DNA of 64,000 nt from Streptomyces sp. 2131.1 (lineage in GTDB: Bacteria; Actinomycetota; Actinomycetes; Streptomycetales; Streptomycetaceae), in the NCBI RefSeq assembly GCF_900105515.1, contig NZ_FNSY01000001.1:806001-870000 (forward strand), given 5' to 3'. The notes below the pieces were generated by a model. It searched no databases. It saw nothing but the letters and a program-made list of their open reading frames with translations, and was not told the origin of the DNA. Numbering within the stretch: position 1 is the first letter of the stretch; every line of letters begins with the position of its first letter. Both the position numbers and the translations under genes were made by a program. Shown in pieces: positions 38,775 through 47,477 of this stretch.

Positions 38775-40878
38775 CGCGCGGCGAGCTTCCGCGCCGGAGC
38801 GGGCGAACGGTGCGCGGCGGTGCTCCGATACCGGCGCACGGCGCTCTCCCGGTACCGGGGCGCGGCGGTCCGTACCCCTGCGCAAGAGTCTGTTCGCCCG
38901 GCTGCTGGCCGTATCGGCCCTGGTCGCGGCGTGCTCGGTGGCGGCGACCGCCTGGCTCGCCGTGCAGACGACGTCCGGCGCGATCCGCCAGGAACAGGGC
39001 CAGAACCTGGCCGCCGACGCCCGGATCTACCACCAGCTGCTCGGGTACGCGGCGGCTCATCCCACCTGGGACGGCGTCGAGAAGACGGTACGGGAGCTGG
39101 CCGGGCAGTCCGGGCGGCGGATCGCCCTGACGACCCAGGGGCGCGCCCCGCTCGCCGACTCGGCGGCCCCGGACGCGGCGGCCCTCCCGGCCCAGGCGTC
39201 GGCCGTGGTCGACCCGTTGTCCGTGGACACCGCGCTGGCCTCCGAGGGCGCCGGGGTGACGGGCACGAGCACGGACCGGGTCGATCCGCGCGCGGTGGGC
39301 CCGTTCCGGCTGCCGGCGTCGGAGCGGGCCCGGCTGCGGAAGATCGCGGACCGGGGTGTGGCCTGCCTCGGCGACTTCGGGATCGCCGCGGACGTGGTGG
39401 CGGGTGCCAGCGGCCGGCCCCTGATCCAGGTGGTGGGCGGCAACGACCCCGAGCGGATCCAGGGCACCCGGTGCGCCGTCGACGCGCTGGACACCCCGAC
39501 GGCCACCGAGCGGAAGGCCCTCAAGGCACTCAACCAGCTGGCCGACGCCTGTCTGGAGCGCCAGGGCCGCGACGGTGTCCACCTCAAGCTGGGCCTGTCC
39601 TGGGGGCAGGCATCGGAGACCGTACCGGCGGAGGCGGTTCCGGTGCCCGCGGCGGCGGCGCCCACCCTGCCGCCGTCCACCGCACCGAGCGTCCGGGCGA
39701 CCGAGGCGCCCCGCGAGGAGCCGAGCCCGGTGGCGAGCGCCGTACCGGGTCCGGGTGATCAGCAGGCGGCCGCCACCAGTGCGGACGACCGGGCCGTCGC
39801 CTCCTGCGTGGGCACCGCCCGCCGGGAGCAGCTCAGTTCGTACGTCGCCTCGCCCGCGCTGCTGTTCATCGGCGACCCGGGCGGCGCCACCGTGCCCGGC
39901 TTCGACCTCTCCCCGGCGAACACCGCGCGGATCGCGGGCGCGGCGGCCCTGGTGCTCGCCCTGACCGTCGGCGCGTCGGTCCTCGTCGGCGCCCGCCTCG
40001 TACGCCCGCTGCGGGACCTGACGGGGGCCGCCCAGCGGATGCGGGACGGGGAGGACACCGCGCCGGTGGTGGTCGCCGCGGACAACGAGATCGGGCGGCT
40101 CGCCGCGACGTTCAACGACATGTCGGCGCACCGCGCCCGTCTGGAGGCCCAGCGCAAGGCCATGGTCAGCGACGTCGCCCACGAACTGCGCACCCCGCTC
40201 AGCAACATCCGGGGCTGGCTGGAGGCGGCGCAGGACGGGGTGGCCGATCCGGACCCGGCGTTCATCGAGTTCCTGCACACCGAGGCGGTCCAGCTCCAGC
40301 ACATCATCGACGACCTCCAGGACCTCGCCCAGGCCGACGCCGACGCGCTGCGGCTGCATCCGGAACCGGTACGGGTGGCGGAGCTGCTCGATCAGGTCGC
40401 CGCCGCGCACCAGGCCCGGGCGGACGCGGCGGGCGTCGCGCTGCGCGTCCGGCCACCCGACTCGCCCCTGCCGCCGTTGACGGCCGACCCGGTCCGGCTG
40501 CGGCAGGCCGTGGGCAACCTGGTGTCCAACGCGGTGCGTCACACCCCGGCGGGCGGGGGGGTCACGCTGCGGGCGTACGGCTCCGAGGACGGGGAGGCGG
40601 TGTTCGTGGACGTCGCCGACACGGGGAGCGGCATCCGGGCGGACGACCTGGTCCACGTCTTCGACCGGTTCTGGCGGGGCGAGAAGTCCCGGAACCGTCG
40701 CACGGGCGGCAGCGGGCTGGGCCTGGCGATCGTGCGCAAACTCGTGGAGGCGCACGGGGGTTCGGCCACGGCTGTGAGCACACCGGGTGAGGGCTCGGTG
40801 TTCACGCTCCGTCTCCCGGCCGACGAGGCGGCCCCTGGTACTCCGGACGACGCTGATGCGATGAACACAACGATCTGA
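38758..40878 (+). CDS. Sensor histidine kinase
   Basis: 706 residues from GTG 38758 inside the end of the regulator gene. A basic lead with the repeat GARRS is followed by a first span (LFARLLAVSALVAACSVAATAWLAV), an extracytoplasmic sensor region of about 330 residues with a Pro/Ala-rich stretch, and a second span (ARIAGAAALVLALTVGASVLVGA). HAMP, HisKA (VSDVAHELRTPLSNIRGW, phospho-His) and HATPase_c (NLVSNAVRHTP, DTGSGI, GGSGLGLAIV) domains complete it. The large sensor domain contains several cysteines (RGVACLGDFG, GTRCAVDAL, DACLERQG, ASCVGTARR) that could form disulfides or sense redox state. Ligand unknown. Confidence 0.95.
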   Translation: MRRLRSARRASAPERANGARRCSDTGARRSPGTGARRSVPLRKSLFARLLAVSALVAACSVAATAWLAVQTTSGAIRQEQGQNLAADARIYHQLLGYAAAHPTWDGVEKTVRELAGQSGRRIALTTQGRAPLADSAAPDAAALPAQASAVVDPLSVDTALASEGAGVTGTSTDRVDPRAVGPFRLPASERARLRKIADRGVACLGDFGIAADVVAGASGRPLIQVVGGNDPERIQGTRCAVDALDTPTATERKALKALNQLADACLERQGRDGVHLKLGLSWGQASETVPAEAVPVPAAAAPTLPPSTAPSVRATEAPREEPSPVASAVPGPGDQQAAATSADDRAVASCVGTARREQLSSYVASPALLFIGDPGGATVPGFDLSPANTARIAGAAALVLALTVGASVLVGARLVRPLRDLTGAAQRMRDGEDTAPVVVAADNEIGRLAATFNDMSAHRARLEAQRKAMVSDVAHELRTPLSNIRGWLEAAQDGVADPDPAFIEFLHTEAVQLQHIIDDLQDLAQADADALRLHPEPVRVAELLDQVAAAHQARADAAGVALRVRPPDSPLPPLTADPVRLRQAVGNLVSNAVRHTPAGGGVTLRAYGSEDGEAVFVDVADTGSGIRADDLVHVFDRFWRGEKSRNRRTGGSGLGLAIVRKLVEAHGGSATAVSTPGEGSVFTLRLPADEAAPGTPDDADAMNTTI

Positions 40879-40922
40879 CAGCTTCCTCACAACTTGGCGC
40901 GAGCCTGTCCGCATGCCTCGCA

Positions 40923-40946
40923 CCGCGGTGCGCACCCGCACCGCGG
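40923..40946 (+). terminator. Stem-loop after the kinase gene
   Basis: Perfect 10-bp stem ccgcggtgcg / cgcaccgcgg with loop cacc, 45 nt past the kinase stop and before the surface-protein gene. Confidence 0.55.
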
Positions 40947-40982
40947 CCGCCGCCGAGGCGATTCCGGAACGGAGCCCTGCCC

Positions 40983-41363
40983 ATGCCCCTGCGCACAACC
41001 CTGCGCACCGCCCTCCTCGCCGCCGTCGCGGCCGGCGCGGTGTGCGTCCCGGCCACCGCGGCCTTCGCCGACTCCTCGGCCGAGCCGTCGGCCGCGCCGA
41101 CCCGTCCCCCGGCGGAGCAGTCCTCCGAGCCGTCCGTCGTTCCTTCGGCCGAGCCGTCCCGCGCGGCGTCGACCGAGCCCACCGAGCCGCCCAGGGCGGT
41201 GCCCTCCGCAGCCCCGCGCGGCGGTGTCGCAGCCGGTGAGCACCCGGCCGGCACCTCCGGCGACAACACCACCGCCATCGCCGGCTCCGCGGCCGCCGCG
41301 CTGGTGCTGGGCGGCGCCGGGACGATCGTCCTTCGCCGCCGTACCGCCCGCCGCGACGGCTGA
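40983..41363 (+). CDS. Small anchored surface protein, possible sortase substrate
   Basis: 126 residues: signal peptide (MPLRTTLRTALLAAVAAGAVCVPATAAFA), a Ser/Pro/Glu/Ala-rich wall-spanning-type stretch (about 30-90), then a C-terminal hydrophobic helix (TTAIAGSAAAALVLGGAGTIVL) and a basic tail RRRTARRDG. This is the layout of a cell-wall sorting signal, but LPxTG is missing; EHPAGTSGDN occupies its place. The class F sortase gene lies 87 nt downstream behind a strong stem-loop. It may be a substrate with an unusual motif or simply a membrane-anchored stalk. Confidence 0.75.
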   Translation: MPLRTTLRTALLAAVAAGAVCVPATAAFADSSAEPSAAPTRPPAEQSSEPSVVPSAEPSRAASTEPTEPPRAVPSAAPRGGVAAGEHPAGTSGDNTTAIAGSAAAALVLGGAGTIVLRRRTARRDG

Positions 41364-41385
41364 CCCGTCCCGCAGCCGATGACCA

Positions 41386-41422
41386 GCAGTGGCGCCGCCC
41401 CACGACCGGGCGGCGCCACTGC
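41386..41422 (+). terminator. Strong stem-loop between the surface protein and sortase genes
   Basis: Perfect 15-bp stem gcagtggcgccgccc / gggcggcgccactgc, 7-nt loop. It would end or attenuate the transcript before the sortase ATG at 41451, giving more substrate than enzyme. Confidence 0.75.
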
Positions 41423-41450
41423 CGTCGTACGACCCCTGGAGCCCCCTCCC

Positions 41451-42044
41451 ATGCGCCGCACCCCTCTCGCCGCCGCCCTCGCCCTCACCGCACTCGCCGC
41501 GCTGACCGCCTGCTCGGGCGCCGACCCGGCCCCCGCGCCCTCCCCGTCCGACACCCCGGCCTCCTCGACAACCGCCGGCAAACCGGCCCCCGAGGCCACC
41601 GCCGAACCCCCCGCCCACGTCTCCATCCCGTCCCTCGGCGTGGACTCCGACGTCATGCGCCTCGGCCTCAACCCCGACCGCACGGTCGAGGTCCCCCCGG
41701 CCGACAAGGGCATGACCACCGGCTGGTACACCGGCAGCGCCGTCCCGGGCGAACCCGGCGCCGCGGTCCTGATCGGCCACAACGACACCCGCTTCGGCCG
41801 CGCGGTCTTCCACGACCTCCGCAAGATCACCAAGGGCGCGGACATAGCGATCCGCGACGCCGGCGGCAGAACAACCCACTTCGAGGTCACCGCCCGCGAA
41901 ACGGTGAGCAAGAACGCCTTCCCCACAGCCCGCGTCTACGGGCGCACCACGGACCGCGCCCTACGCCTCATCACCTGCGACGGCGCCTTCGACACGAACG
42001 GCCACCCGGTGGACAACCTGATCGTGTACGCGAAGCGCAAGTAG
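41451..42044 (+). CDS. Class F sortase with a lipoprotein-type signal
   Basis: 197 residues from ATG 41451. The N-terminus ends in LAALTACSG, a lipobox, so the enzyme may be lipid-anchored. After a Pro/Ser/Ala linker (about 25-55), the sortase barrel begins at HVSIPSLGVDSDVMRLGL. The catalytic His is in LIGHNDTRFG and the Cys in LRLITCDGAFD. DNLIVYAKRK ends the domain as in class E/F sortases. I could not confidently assign the catalytic Arg. Class F sortases are actinobacterial enzymes that attach proteins to the wall. Confidence 0.92.
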   Translation: MRRTPLAAALALTALAALTACSGADPAPAPSPSDTPASSTTAGKPAPEATAEPPAHVSIPSLGVDSDVMRLGLNPDRTVEVPPADKGMTTGWYTGSAVPGEPGAAVLIGHNDTRFGRAVFHDLRKITKGADIAIRDAGGRTTHFEVTARETVSKNAFPTARVYGRTTDRALRLITCDGAFDTNGHPVDNLIVYAKRK

Positions 42045-42060
42045 AACCGGCGCCGACCTG

Positions 42061-42080
42061 CGCCCCGCGCTCCCGGGGCG
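42061..42080 (+). terminator. Terminator after the sortase gene
   Basis: cgccccg-cgctcc-cggggcg, 7-bp perfect stem, 17 nt past the stop. Confidence 0.6.
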
Positions 42081-42121
42081 CAATCTGAGGCGAGGAACCA
42101 CTCCGGAGGGAGTGGGTCGCC

Positions 42122-42376
42122 ATGAACCGTCAGGCGTACGGCCACCTGGTCCACGGTGGACCGGCAAGGACGGCGAGACGAAGACCGTCGGCGAGGTCAT
42201 CAGCGGAAACTGCGCGGGACTCGGCATGGCCGAGGAGAGCTTCCTGAACGAACCGCACCCGCGCCCGGGCGAGTTCGTGCGGGCGACCACGGTCCTCATG
42301 GTCCCGGACGGACCTGGAATTCGACGATCGTCAGGACTTCGGCATGTTCAAGGTCGAGACCCACGCGTCCAACTGA
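42122..42376 (+). pseudogene. Frameshifted small gene of unknown family
   Basis: An ATG with a GGAGGG ribosome binding site starts MNRQAYGHLVHGGP, then coding character continues in another frame (WTGKDGETKTVGEVISGNCAGLGMAEESFLNEPHP ... RATTVLMVPDG) and finally in a third (DLEFDDRQDFGMFKVETHASN, stop at 42376). Two small indels, near 42160 and 42305, would restore about 85 residues. The pieces look like one acidic cytoplasmic protein. I do not recognise it. Sequencing error is an alternative. An inverted repeat ccactcc-ggag-ggagtgg (42098-42115) overlaps the ribosome binding site. The rest of 42045-42389 holds nothing else apparent. Confidence 0.55.
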
Positions 42377-42389
42377 CCGCCGACGGCCG

Positions 42390-43016
42390 TCAGGCGCTGT
42401 TGCGGAAGACGAGCAGGTAGCGCCAGAAGAGGAGTCTGCGGATGCTGCACCCGGGCAGCAACGTCGCCGCTTCCCGGCGGATCTCGGCCAAGGGCATGGC
42501 CGGCTGCCGCACCGGCGCACTCACCCCCTCCCGGTGACTCGCGGCGGGGCGGAACCGGTCCCTCGCACCGATCGCCAGCCTGGCGGCGGCGTTGGCCGGC
42601 ACGGCTGCCAGGCTCCAGGCCCAGTCGAGGCGGGTCCGTTCCGGGTAGCACCCCAGGATCACCAGGACACCGCCGGGCGCGAGCGCGTCACGCAATGCGG
42701 CGACGGTTGCGAACGGCATGTGGTGGATGCTCGCCAGGCACGAGATGAAGCCGTAGTGCCCCCGGAGCAGGACTAGTTCGGTCACGTCCGCGTGCCGGAA
42801 ACGCGGACTCCGGTCCTCGGCCGCCCCGCCGGAGAGGGCGCGGGCCTCCGCGATGGCCTCCTCCGACGGGTCGACCGCGTCGACCGGCATGCCCAGGCGG
42901 GCGAGCCGCCGCGCGAACCGGCCGGTCCCGCACCCCACGTCCAGCGCCGCGCCGCAGTTCCGGGGCACTTGGCGCAGCAGCAAGCGGTGGTAGTGGTCGT
43001 TGTGATCGAAGGGCAT
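42390..43016 (-). CDS. Class I SAM-dependent methyltransferase
   Basis: 208 residues. Motif I ALDVGCGTGRFARRLA and the following acidic end of strand 2 (VDAVDPSEEAI) bind SAM; GHYGFISCLASIHHMPFATVAALRDALAPGGVLVILG matches the methyltransferase-11/25 group. The C-terminal 60 residues are less conserved and basic. The substrate is likely a small molecule but is not indicated by neighbours. It is divergent from the FAD monooxygenase across 202 bp. Confidence 0.92.
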   Translation of the reverse strand: MPFDHNDHYHRLLLRQVPRNCGAALDVGCGTGRFARRLARLGMPVDAVDPSEEAIAEARALSGGAAEDRSPRFRHADVTELVLLRGHYGFISCLASIHHMPFATVAALRDALAPGGVLVILGCYPERTRLDWAWSLAAVPANAAARLAIGARDRFRPAASHREGVSAPVRQPAMPLAEIRREAATLLPGCSIRRLLFWRYLLVFRNSA

Positions 43017-43218
43017 GGCCCCGACCCTGCCACAGCGCCCCCACGCACGGGACCGCGCTCACGCGTTCCGTCGGAGGCGCTGCGCGAAGCGCCCGTCCAC
43101 GTGGAGCGGCGCCCGGTCGCCCGGTCCGCCCCGGGCCGTTCCGTCCACTCGCCGCCCACCCCGCCCCGCGCGACCATGAGTACGGGGACCCCACGGGGCA
43201 ACGCACCGGGAGGCATCC

Positions 43219-44838
43219 ATGGCGCACACGGGCTCCAGTGACCACTCCACCGGCACCGATGTGCTGATCGTCGGCGCCGGGCCCGTCGGGCTGAGTGTCG
43301 CGGCGGAGCTGTCGCGGCGCGGGGCGGCGTGCCGGCTCGTCGACCGGCTGCCGGGGCGGCTGCCGTACGCGAAGGCGGTGGGTATCCAGCCGCGCACGCT
43401 GGAGCTCTGGGACCGGATGGGGCTGGCCGGGGCCGTGCTGGAGGCGGCGGCGCCGATGTACGGGCAGCTGATCCACGTCGACGGGGCCGAGGTGGCCCGG
43501 ATCGAGCTCGCGCTGCCGCCCGAGGTGCCCTACGGCTTCGCCTCGCTTCCGCAGTACGAGACCGAGCGCATCCTGGAGGAGTACGCCGCCGGTCTCGGCA
43601 CGGTCATCGAGCGCGGGACCGAGCTGGAGGGCTTCGACCAGGACGCGGACGGGGTGACGGCGAGGCTGCGTACGGCCGACGGCGGGACCGAGGAGGTGCG
43701 GGCCGGGTATCTGGTCGGCTGCGACGGTGCGCACAGCACCGTACGCAAGGGGCTCGGGCTCTCCTTCGAGGGCGGGGCGTTCGGCGAGGAGTACATGCTG
43801 GCCGACGTCGAGGCAGAGTGGGACCTGCCGTACGGGTACGGGGTGCGCGCCAGTCACACCGCGGACGACGGGTCCACGGACGATCTGCTGGTCTGCATTC
43901 CGCTGCCGGGCACAGGCCGCTACCGGATGTCCATGCTGGTGCCGCCCGCGCTCTCCACCGGTCCGGCGGACGGCGGCGAGGTGGCGCACGGTCTTGAGGG
44001 CGGGCGCACACCGGCGCTCTCGGACATCCAGGCCGTGGTCGACCGCCTGGCGCCGAGGCCCGCCGTCCTGTCGCGGATGCGCTGGTCATCCGTCTTCCGG
44101 ATCGGCCACCGGATCGTGGACCGGTACGGCGAAGGGCGGGTCTTCGTCGCGGGCGACGCCGCGCACATCCATCCGCCGACCGGTGCGCAGGGCATGAACA
44201 CGGGCATCCAGGACGCCTGCAACCTGGCCTGGAAGCTCGCCCTCGTGGTGCGCGGCGAGGCCGGGCCCGCGCTGCTGGCCAGCTACGACGCCGAGCGGCG
44301 GCCGGTGGGCGAGGAAGTCGTCGGGCGGACCGTCCGGCACGCCACCCGGGGAGTCGAGAACGACGCCGACGACCTGCGGACCGTACTGCTCCGCGAGGCC
44401 CAGCTGCTCGTCGACTACCGGGACGGTCCGCTGGCCGGTGCCCCGTACGGGCCGGCGGACGCCCCGCAGCCCGGCGACCGCGCCCCGGACTGCGCGGGGC
44501 TGACCCACCCGGTGGCGGCCTGTCCGCTGCGGCTGCTCGACGTACTGCGCGGCCGGACGGGCCATGTGCTGCTGCGGTACGCGCCGCGGGGTGTCGACGC
44601 GGCGCAGATGGGCGGCATGGACACCGTCACCGTGGTGGCGGGCGACGCGCCGGCGAACGCGTCCGGCTACCGCGACACGGGCGGCGAGTTCGCCCGGCTC
44701 TACCGGCCGGACGGGCCGACCGGCTTCGTCGTACGCCCGGACGGTCAGCTCGGCGCCCGCTTCCCGCTGTCCCTCGCGTCCAACGCGCCGCCGCGTTATC
44801 TGGCCGCGCTGTCCGCCCGGGGCGCGGACACGCCCTAG
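43219..44838 (+). CDS. FAD-dependent aromatic monooxygenase (PheA/TfdB type)
   Basis: 539 residues, ATG after GGGAGG. The FAD fold is complete: VLIVGAGPVGLSVAAELSRRG at the N-terminus, the DG motif VGCDGAHSTVRKGLGL, and GDAAHIHPPTGAQGMNTGIQDACNLAWKL. The C-terminal thioredoxin-like domain (about 400-539) is typical of phenol hydroxylase-like and polyketide-tailoring hydroxylases. It probably hydroxylates an aromatic compound with NAD(P)H. No pathway genes adjoin, so detoxification and tailoring are both possible. Its stop overlaps that of the converging gene by 4 nt. Confidence 0.93.
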   Translation: MAHTGSSDHSTGTDVLIVGAGPVGLSVAAELSRRGAACRLVDRLPGRLPYAKAVGIQPRTLELWDRMGLAGAVLEAAAPMYGQLIHVDGAEVARIELALPPEVPYGFASLPQYETERILEEYAAGLGTVIERGTELEGFDQDADGVTARLRTADGGTEEVRAGYLVGCDGAHSTVRKGLGLSFEGGAFGEEYMLADVEAEWDLPYGYGVRASHTADDGSTDDLLVCIPLPGTGRYRMSMLVPPALSTGPADGGEVAHGLEGGRTPALSDIQAVVDRLAPRPAVLSRMRWSSVFRIGHRIVDRYGEGRVFVAGDAAHIHPPTGAQGMNTGIQDACNLAWKLALVVRGEAGPALLASYDAERRPVGEEVVGRTVRHATRGVENDADDLRTVLLREAQLLVDYRDGPLAGAPYGPADAPQPGDRAPDCAGLTHPVAACPLRLLDVLRGRTGHVLLRYAPRGVDAAQMGGMDTVTVVAGDAPANASGYRDTGGEFARLYRPDGPTGFVVRPDGQLGARFPLSLASNAPPRYLAALSARGADTP

Positions 44839-45662
44839 CGCCGCGCCTTCGCCAACCGCTGCCGCCGTGCCTCGTACAGGACGATCGACGCCGCGTTCGA
44901 CGCGTTGAGGGAGCTGGCCGAGCCCGTCATGGGGATGCTGACGACGTGGTCGCAGCGGTCGCGCCAGGCGTTGCTCAGGCCCGCCGTCTCGTTGCCGATG
45001 AGGAGCAGGACGGGCTGGGTGAGGTCGAACTCCGAGGCGTCGCACTCTCCGCCCTCGTCGGTGCCGACTACGAGGACGGGACGGCCCTGCGCGCGCTCCT
45101 CGTCGAGCCACTGGGTGACCTCGTGGTGGGAGGGGGTGCGAACCACGGGGAGGGCGAAGAAGGAGCCCGTCGTCGCGCGGACCGCCTTCGGGTCGTACGG
45201 GTCCGCCGCGTGGCCCGTGACGATGAGGCCGTGGGCGCCGAGGGCGTCGGCGGAGCGGACGATGCTGCCGATGTTGCCGGGCTGCGTCGGGCGGTCGAAG
45301 ACCAGGCCGAGGAAGTCGTCGGCGACCGGGATGCGGGTCAGCTCGTCGGGGGCCATCTCGACCACGGCCAGGACCTCCGGCGCGCCCTCCGCCCGCTCGC
45401 TGAGTTCCGCGAGCAGCTCGGGTGCCACCGCGATGCGCTCGGTGGTGATGCCGCGCATCAGCTCCTCGGCCCAGCGGGACAGGGGGCGGCTCGCGTCGTA
45501 CAGGAGGGAGCGGATCGTCCAGCCGTGCTCGACGGCCATGGTGATCGGCCGGACGCCCTGGACGATGAACTCGCGGGCGCGGCCGCGCTTGGTCCGGTTG
45601 GTGAGCAGCGTCTGGAACTGCTGAAAGCGGGCGTTGCGGGTCGAGATCCGCTGCACAGCCAC
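44835..45662 (-). CDS. SpoU/TrmH-family RNA 2'-O-methyltransferase
   Basis: 275 residues from GTG 45662 (GGGAGGA upstream); codons further upstream run through the tRNA gene and are rejected. An N-terminal substrate-binding region (about 1-100: FQTLLTNRTKRGRAREFIVQGVRPITMAVEHG) precedes the SPOUT knot with its three motifs: RPTQPGNIGSIVRSADALGAHGLIV, VLLLIGNETAGLS and IPMTGSASSLNASNAASIVLYE. It methylates a ribose in rRNA or tRNA; the site cannot be read from sequence. Confidence 0.93.
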   Translation of the reverse strand: MAVQRISTRNARFQQFQTLLTNRTKRGRAREFIVQGVRPITMAVEHGWTIRSLLYDASRPLSRWAEELMRGITTERIAVAPELLAELSERAEGAPEVLAVVEMAPDELTRIPVADDFLGLVFDRPTQPGNIGSIVRSADALGAHGLIVTGHAADPYDPKAVRATTGSFFALPVVRTPSHHEVTQWLDEERAQGRPVLVVGTDEGGECDASEFDLTQPVLLLIGNETAGLSNAWRDRCDHVVSIPMTGSASSLNASNAASIVLYEARRQRLAKARR

Positions 45663-45729
45663 CGGTGGGTCCTCCCAGGGGGTAATCGCTCGTCCGGCGG
45701 CGGCTTCGGCCGCCCCCGGAAACCAGAAA

Positions 45730-45758
45730 TTCCCACGGTTCGCGATGAACCGTGGGAA
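45730..45758 (-). terminator. Terminator of tRNA-Leu
   Basis: Perfect 11-bp stem ttcccacggtt / aaccgtgggaa with a 7-nt loop, 10 nt past the tRNA 3' end and followed on the minus strand by tttctggttt, so close to a canonical intrinsic terminator. Confidence 0.85.
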
Positions 45759-45767
45759 CTGGATGAG

Positions 45768-45852
45768 TGTCCGAGGGGGGACTTGAACCCCCACGCCCGA
45801 TAAAGGGCACTAGCACCTCAAGCTAGCGCGTCTGCCATTCCGCCACCCGGAC
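45768..45852 (-). tRNA. tRNA-Leu (GAG)
   Basis: 85 nt on the minus strand. It has the acceptor stem gtccggg / ctcggac (one G-U), D-arm ggcggaatggcagac, anticodon arm ctagc-TTGAGGT-gctag with anticodon GAG (45819-45817), a long variable arm typical of class II tRNAs, and T-arm ggggttcaagtcccc. Discriminator A; CCA is not encoded. It reads CUC/CUU codons. Confidence 0.97.
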
Positions 45853-46109
45853 CAGGTGATCCGCCGCGGTCTCCCGTGGCGACAAAGAAAACAATACCAG
45901 GGGTTTGGGGTGCCTCTCACCTGCATATCGGGGGGCCCGCCGGTGGACATTGCGCTGGTCAGTGCGGTGCGGGGGTCTCCGGGACCCATTTCCGCCCGGG
46001 GCCGTGCCGCACCCGTACGGACCGTCGCCGCGTACGTACGGACCGTGGAGCCGGAGGGTCGGCGGCTGGGTCCACCGGCGGGTGGACGGGGCGGGTTACT
46101 TTCGCTCGC

Positions 46110-47414
46110 ATGAGTGATCGCGGCTCCCGTTCTCCCCGCGCCCTGTCCCCTCTGCGCGAGCATCTGCGCGAGACCTTCTGGTTCGCCCCGGCCCTCACGC
46201 TCGTCGTCGCGTGCGTGCTCTGGTTCGTCGCCTCGGCGCTGGACGAGAGAATCGTCTCGTACCTGCGCGAGGAGCAGGCGTACGAGGAGATCAACGACCT
46301 GGTGAAGGTCGCCGAGGACACCAAGCAGATCGTCGTCACGGTCAGCTCGGCGATGATGACCTTCATCGGTGTGGTCTTCAGCATCTCGCTGGTCGCGGTG
46401 CAGATGGCGAGCGGGCAGCTCACGCCCCGGGTGGTGCGGATCTTCGTACGGAGCCGGATCAGCAAGCTCACCCTGTCGGTGTTCCTGGCGACGTTCGTGT
46501 TCTCGCTGCTGGTCCTCAGCTCGTACGAGAGCGAGACCGATCCCCGCCGGGTCACCTCTCTGCCGTTCGTGCAGAGCGTGGTGACCGCCCTGCTCGTCGG
46601 GCTCAGCCTGCTGCTGTTCATCGGGTACGTGAGTTCCACGTTGCGCCTGATGCAGATCGGGCCGGTCCTCGACCACATCACCCGGGACACGTTCAAGGTG
46701 CTCGGCGGGATGCCGGCCGGGCGGCCCGGCGAGGGTCCCCTGCCCGACGAGAGCGGGCAGATCCTGTACGAGGGACGGGCCGGTGTGCTCCGCGACGTCA
46801 ACGTGGCACGGCTCGTCCGGGCCGCCCGGCGGCAGGGCGTCGTGCTCCGGCTGGTCCCCCGGCTCGGAGACTTCGTGGTGCCGGGGACCCCGGTGCTCGC
46901 GGTGCACGGCGGGGCGGCGCCGGGGCGGCACGCGCTGCGGTACACGGTCTCCGTGGGCGTCGAGCGCACCCTGCACCAGGACTTGGCGTTCGGGCTGCGC
47001 CAGCTGTCCGACATCGCGCTGCGGGCGCTGTCCGCCGCGACGAACGACCCGACGACTGCCGTGCAGTGCCTGGACCGGATCGTGCAGTTCCTGGCGGCGG
47101 CCGTGCGGCTGCCGCTGGGAACCGTGCACCACCGCGACCGTTCGGGCGCGGTGCGGCTGGTGCAGGACGTGCCGTCGTGGGAGCACCTGGTGGACCTCGG
47201 CTTCGAGGAGGTACGCCGGTGCGGGGCGGCCGTCCCTCAGGTGTCGCGGCGGCTGCTCGCCGGGATCGACGACCTGTTGCCGCTGGCCGGGCCGGAGCGG
47301 CGGGGGCCGCTGGTCCGGCACCGCACGCTCCTCGTGCAGGCGGTGGAGCACGCGGTGCCGGACGCCGCCGAGCGGGAGTTCTCGCTGCTGCCGGACCGGC
47401 AGGGCATCGGCTGA
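46110..47414 (+). CDS. DUF2254 integral membrane protein
   Basis: 434 residues from ATG 46110. Upstream in-frame codons back to 45876 are unlikely to be translated since they continue from the tRNA promoter region. Four membrane spans occupy the first half (FWFAPALTLVVACVLWFVASAL; VTVSSAMMTFIGVVFSISLVAV; LTLSVFLATFVFSLLVLSS; FVQSVVTALLVGLSLLLFIGYV). The second half is soluble and contains the family's QDLAFGLRQLSDIALRALSAATNDPTTAVQCLDRI. Function unknown; the architecture suggests a channel or sensor. Confidence 0.92.
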   Translation: MSDRGSRSPRALSPLREHLRETFWFAPALTLVVACVLWFVASALDERIVSYLREEQAYEEINDLVKVAEDTKQIVVTVSSAMMTFIGVVFSISLVAVQMASGQLTPRVVRIFVRSRISKLTLSVFLATFVFSLLVLSSYESETDPRRVTSLPFVQSVVTALLVGLSLLLFIGYVSSTLRLMQIGPVLDHITRDTFKVLGGMPAGRPGEGPLPDESGQILYEGRAGVLRDVNVARLVRAARRQGVVLRLVPRLGDFVVPGTPVLAVHGGAAPGRHALRYTVSVGVERTLHQDLAFGLRQLSDIALRALSAATNDPTTAVQCLDRIVQFLAAAVRLPLGTVHHRDRSGAVRLVQDVPSWEHLVDLGFEEVRRCGAAVPQVSRRLLAGIDDLLPLAGPERRGPLVRHRTLLVQAVEHAVPDAAEREFSLLPDRQGIG

Positions 47415-47425
47415 CACGACCGCGT

Positions 47426-47457
47426 CGGGCCCTTCCGCACGCGTGTGGAGAGGCCCG
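47426..47457. terminator. Hairpin between converging genes
   Basis: Imperfect inverted repeat from cgggccc to aggcccg with an inner ccgcac-gc-gtgtgg portion, between the DUF2254 and TIM-barrel stops. Confidence 0.5.
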
Positions 47458-47477
47458 GCGCGAAAGGAACGAGGGTG

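Noticed and set aside
45663..45794. Longer start for the RNA methyltransferase
   Set aside because: The frame extends into the tRNA-Leu gene and across its terminator stem.
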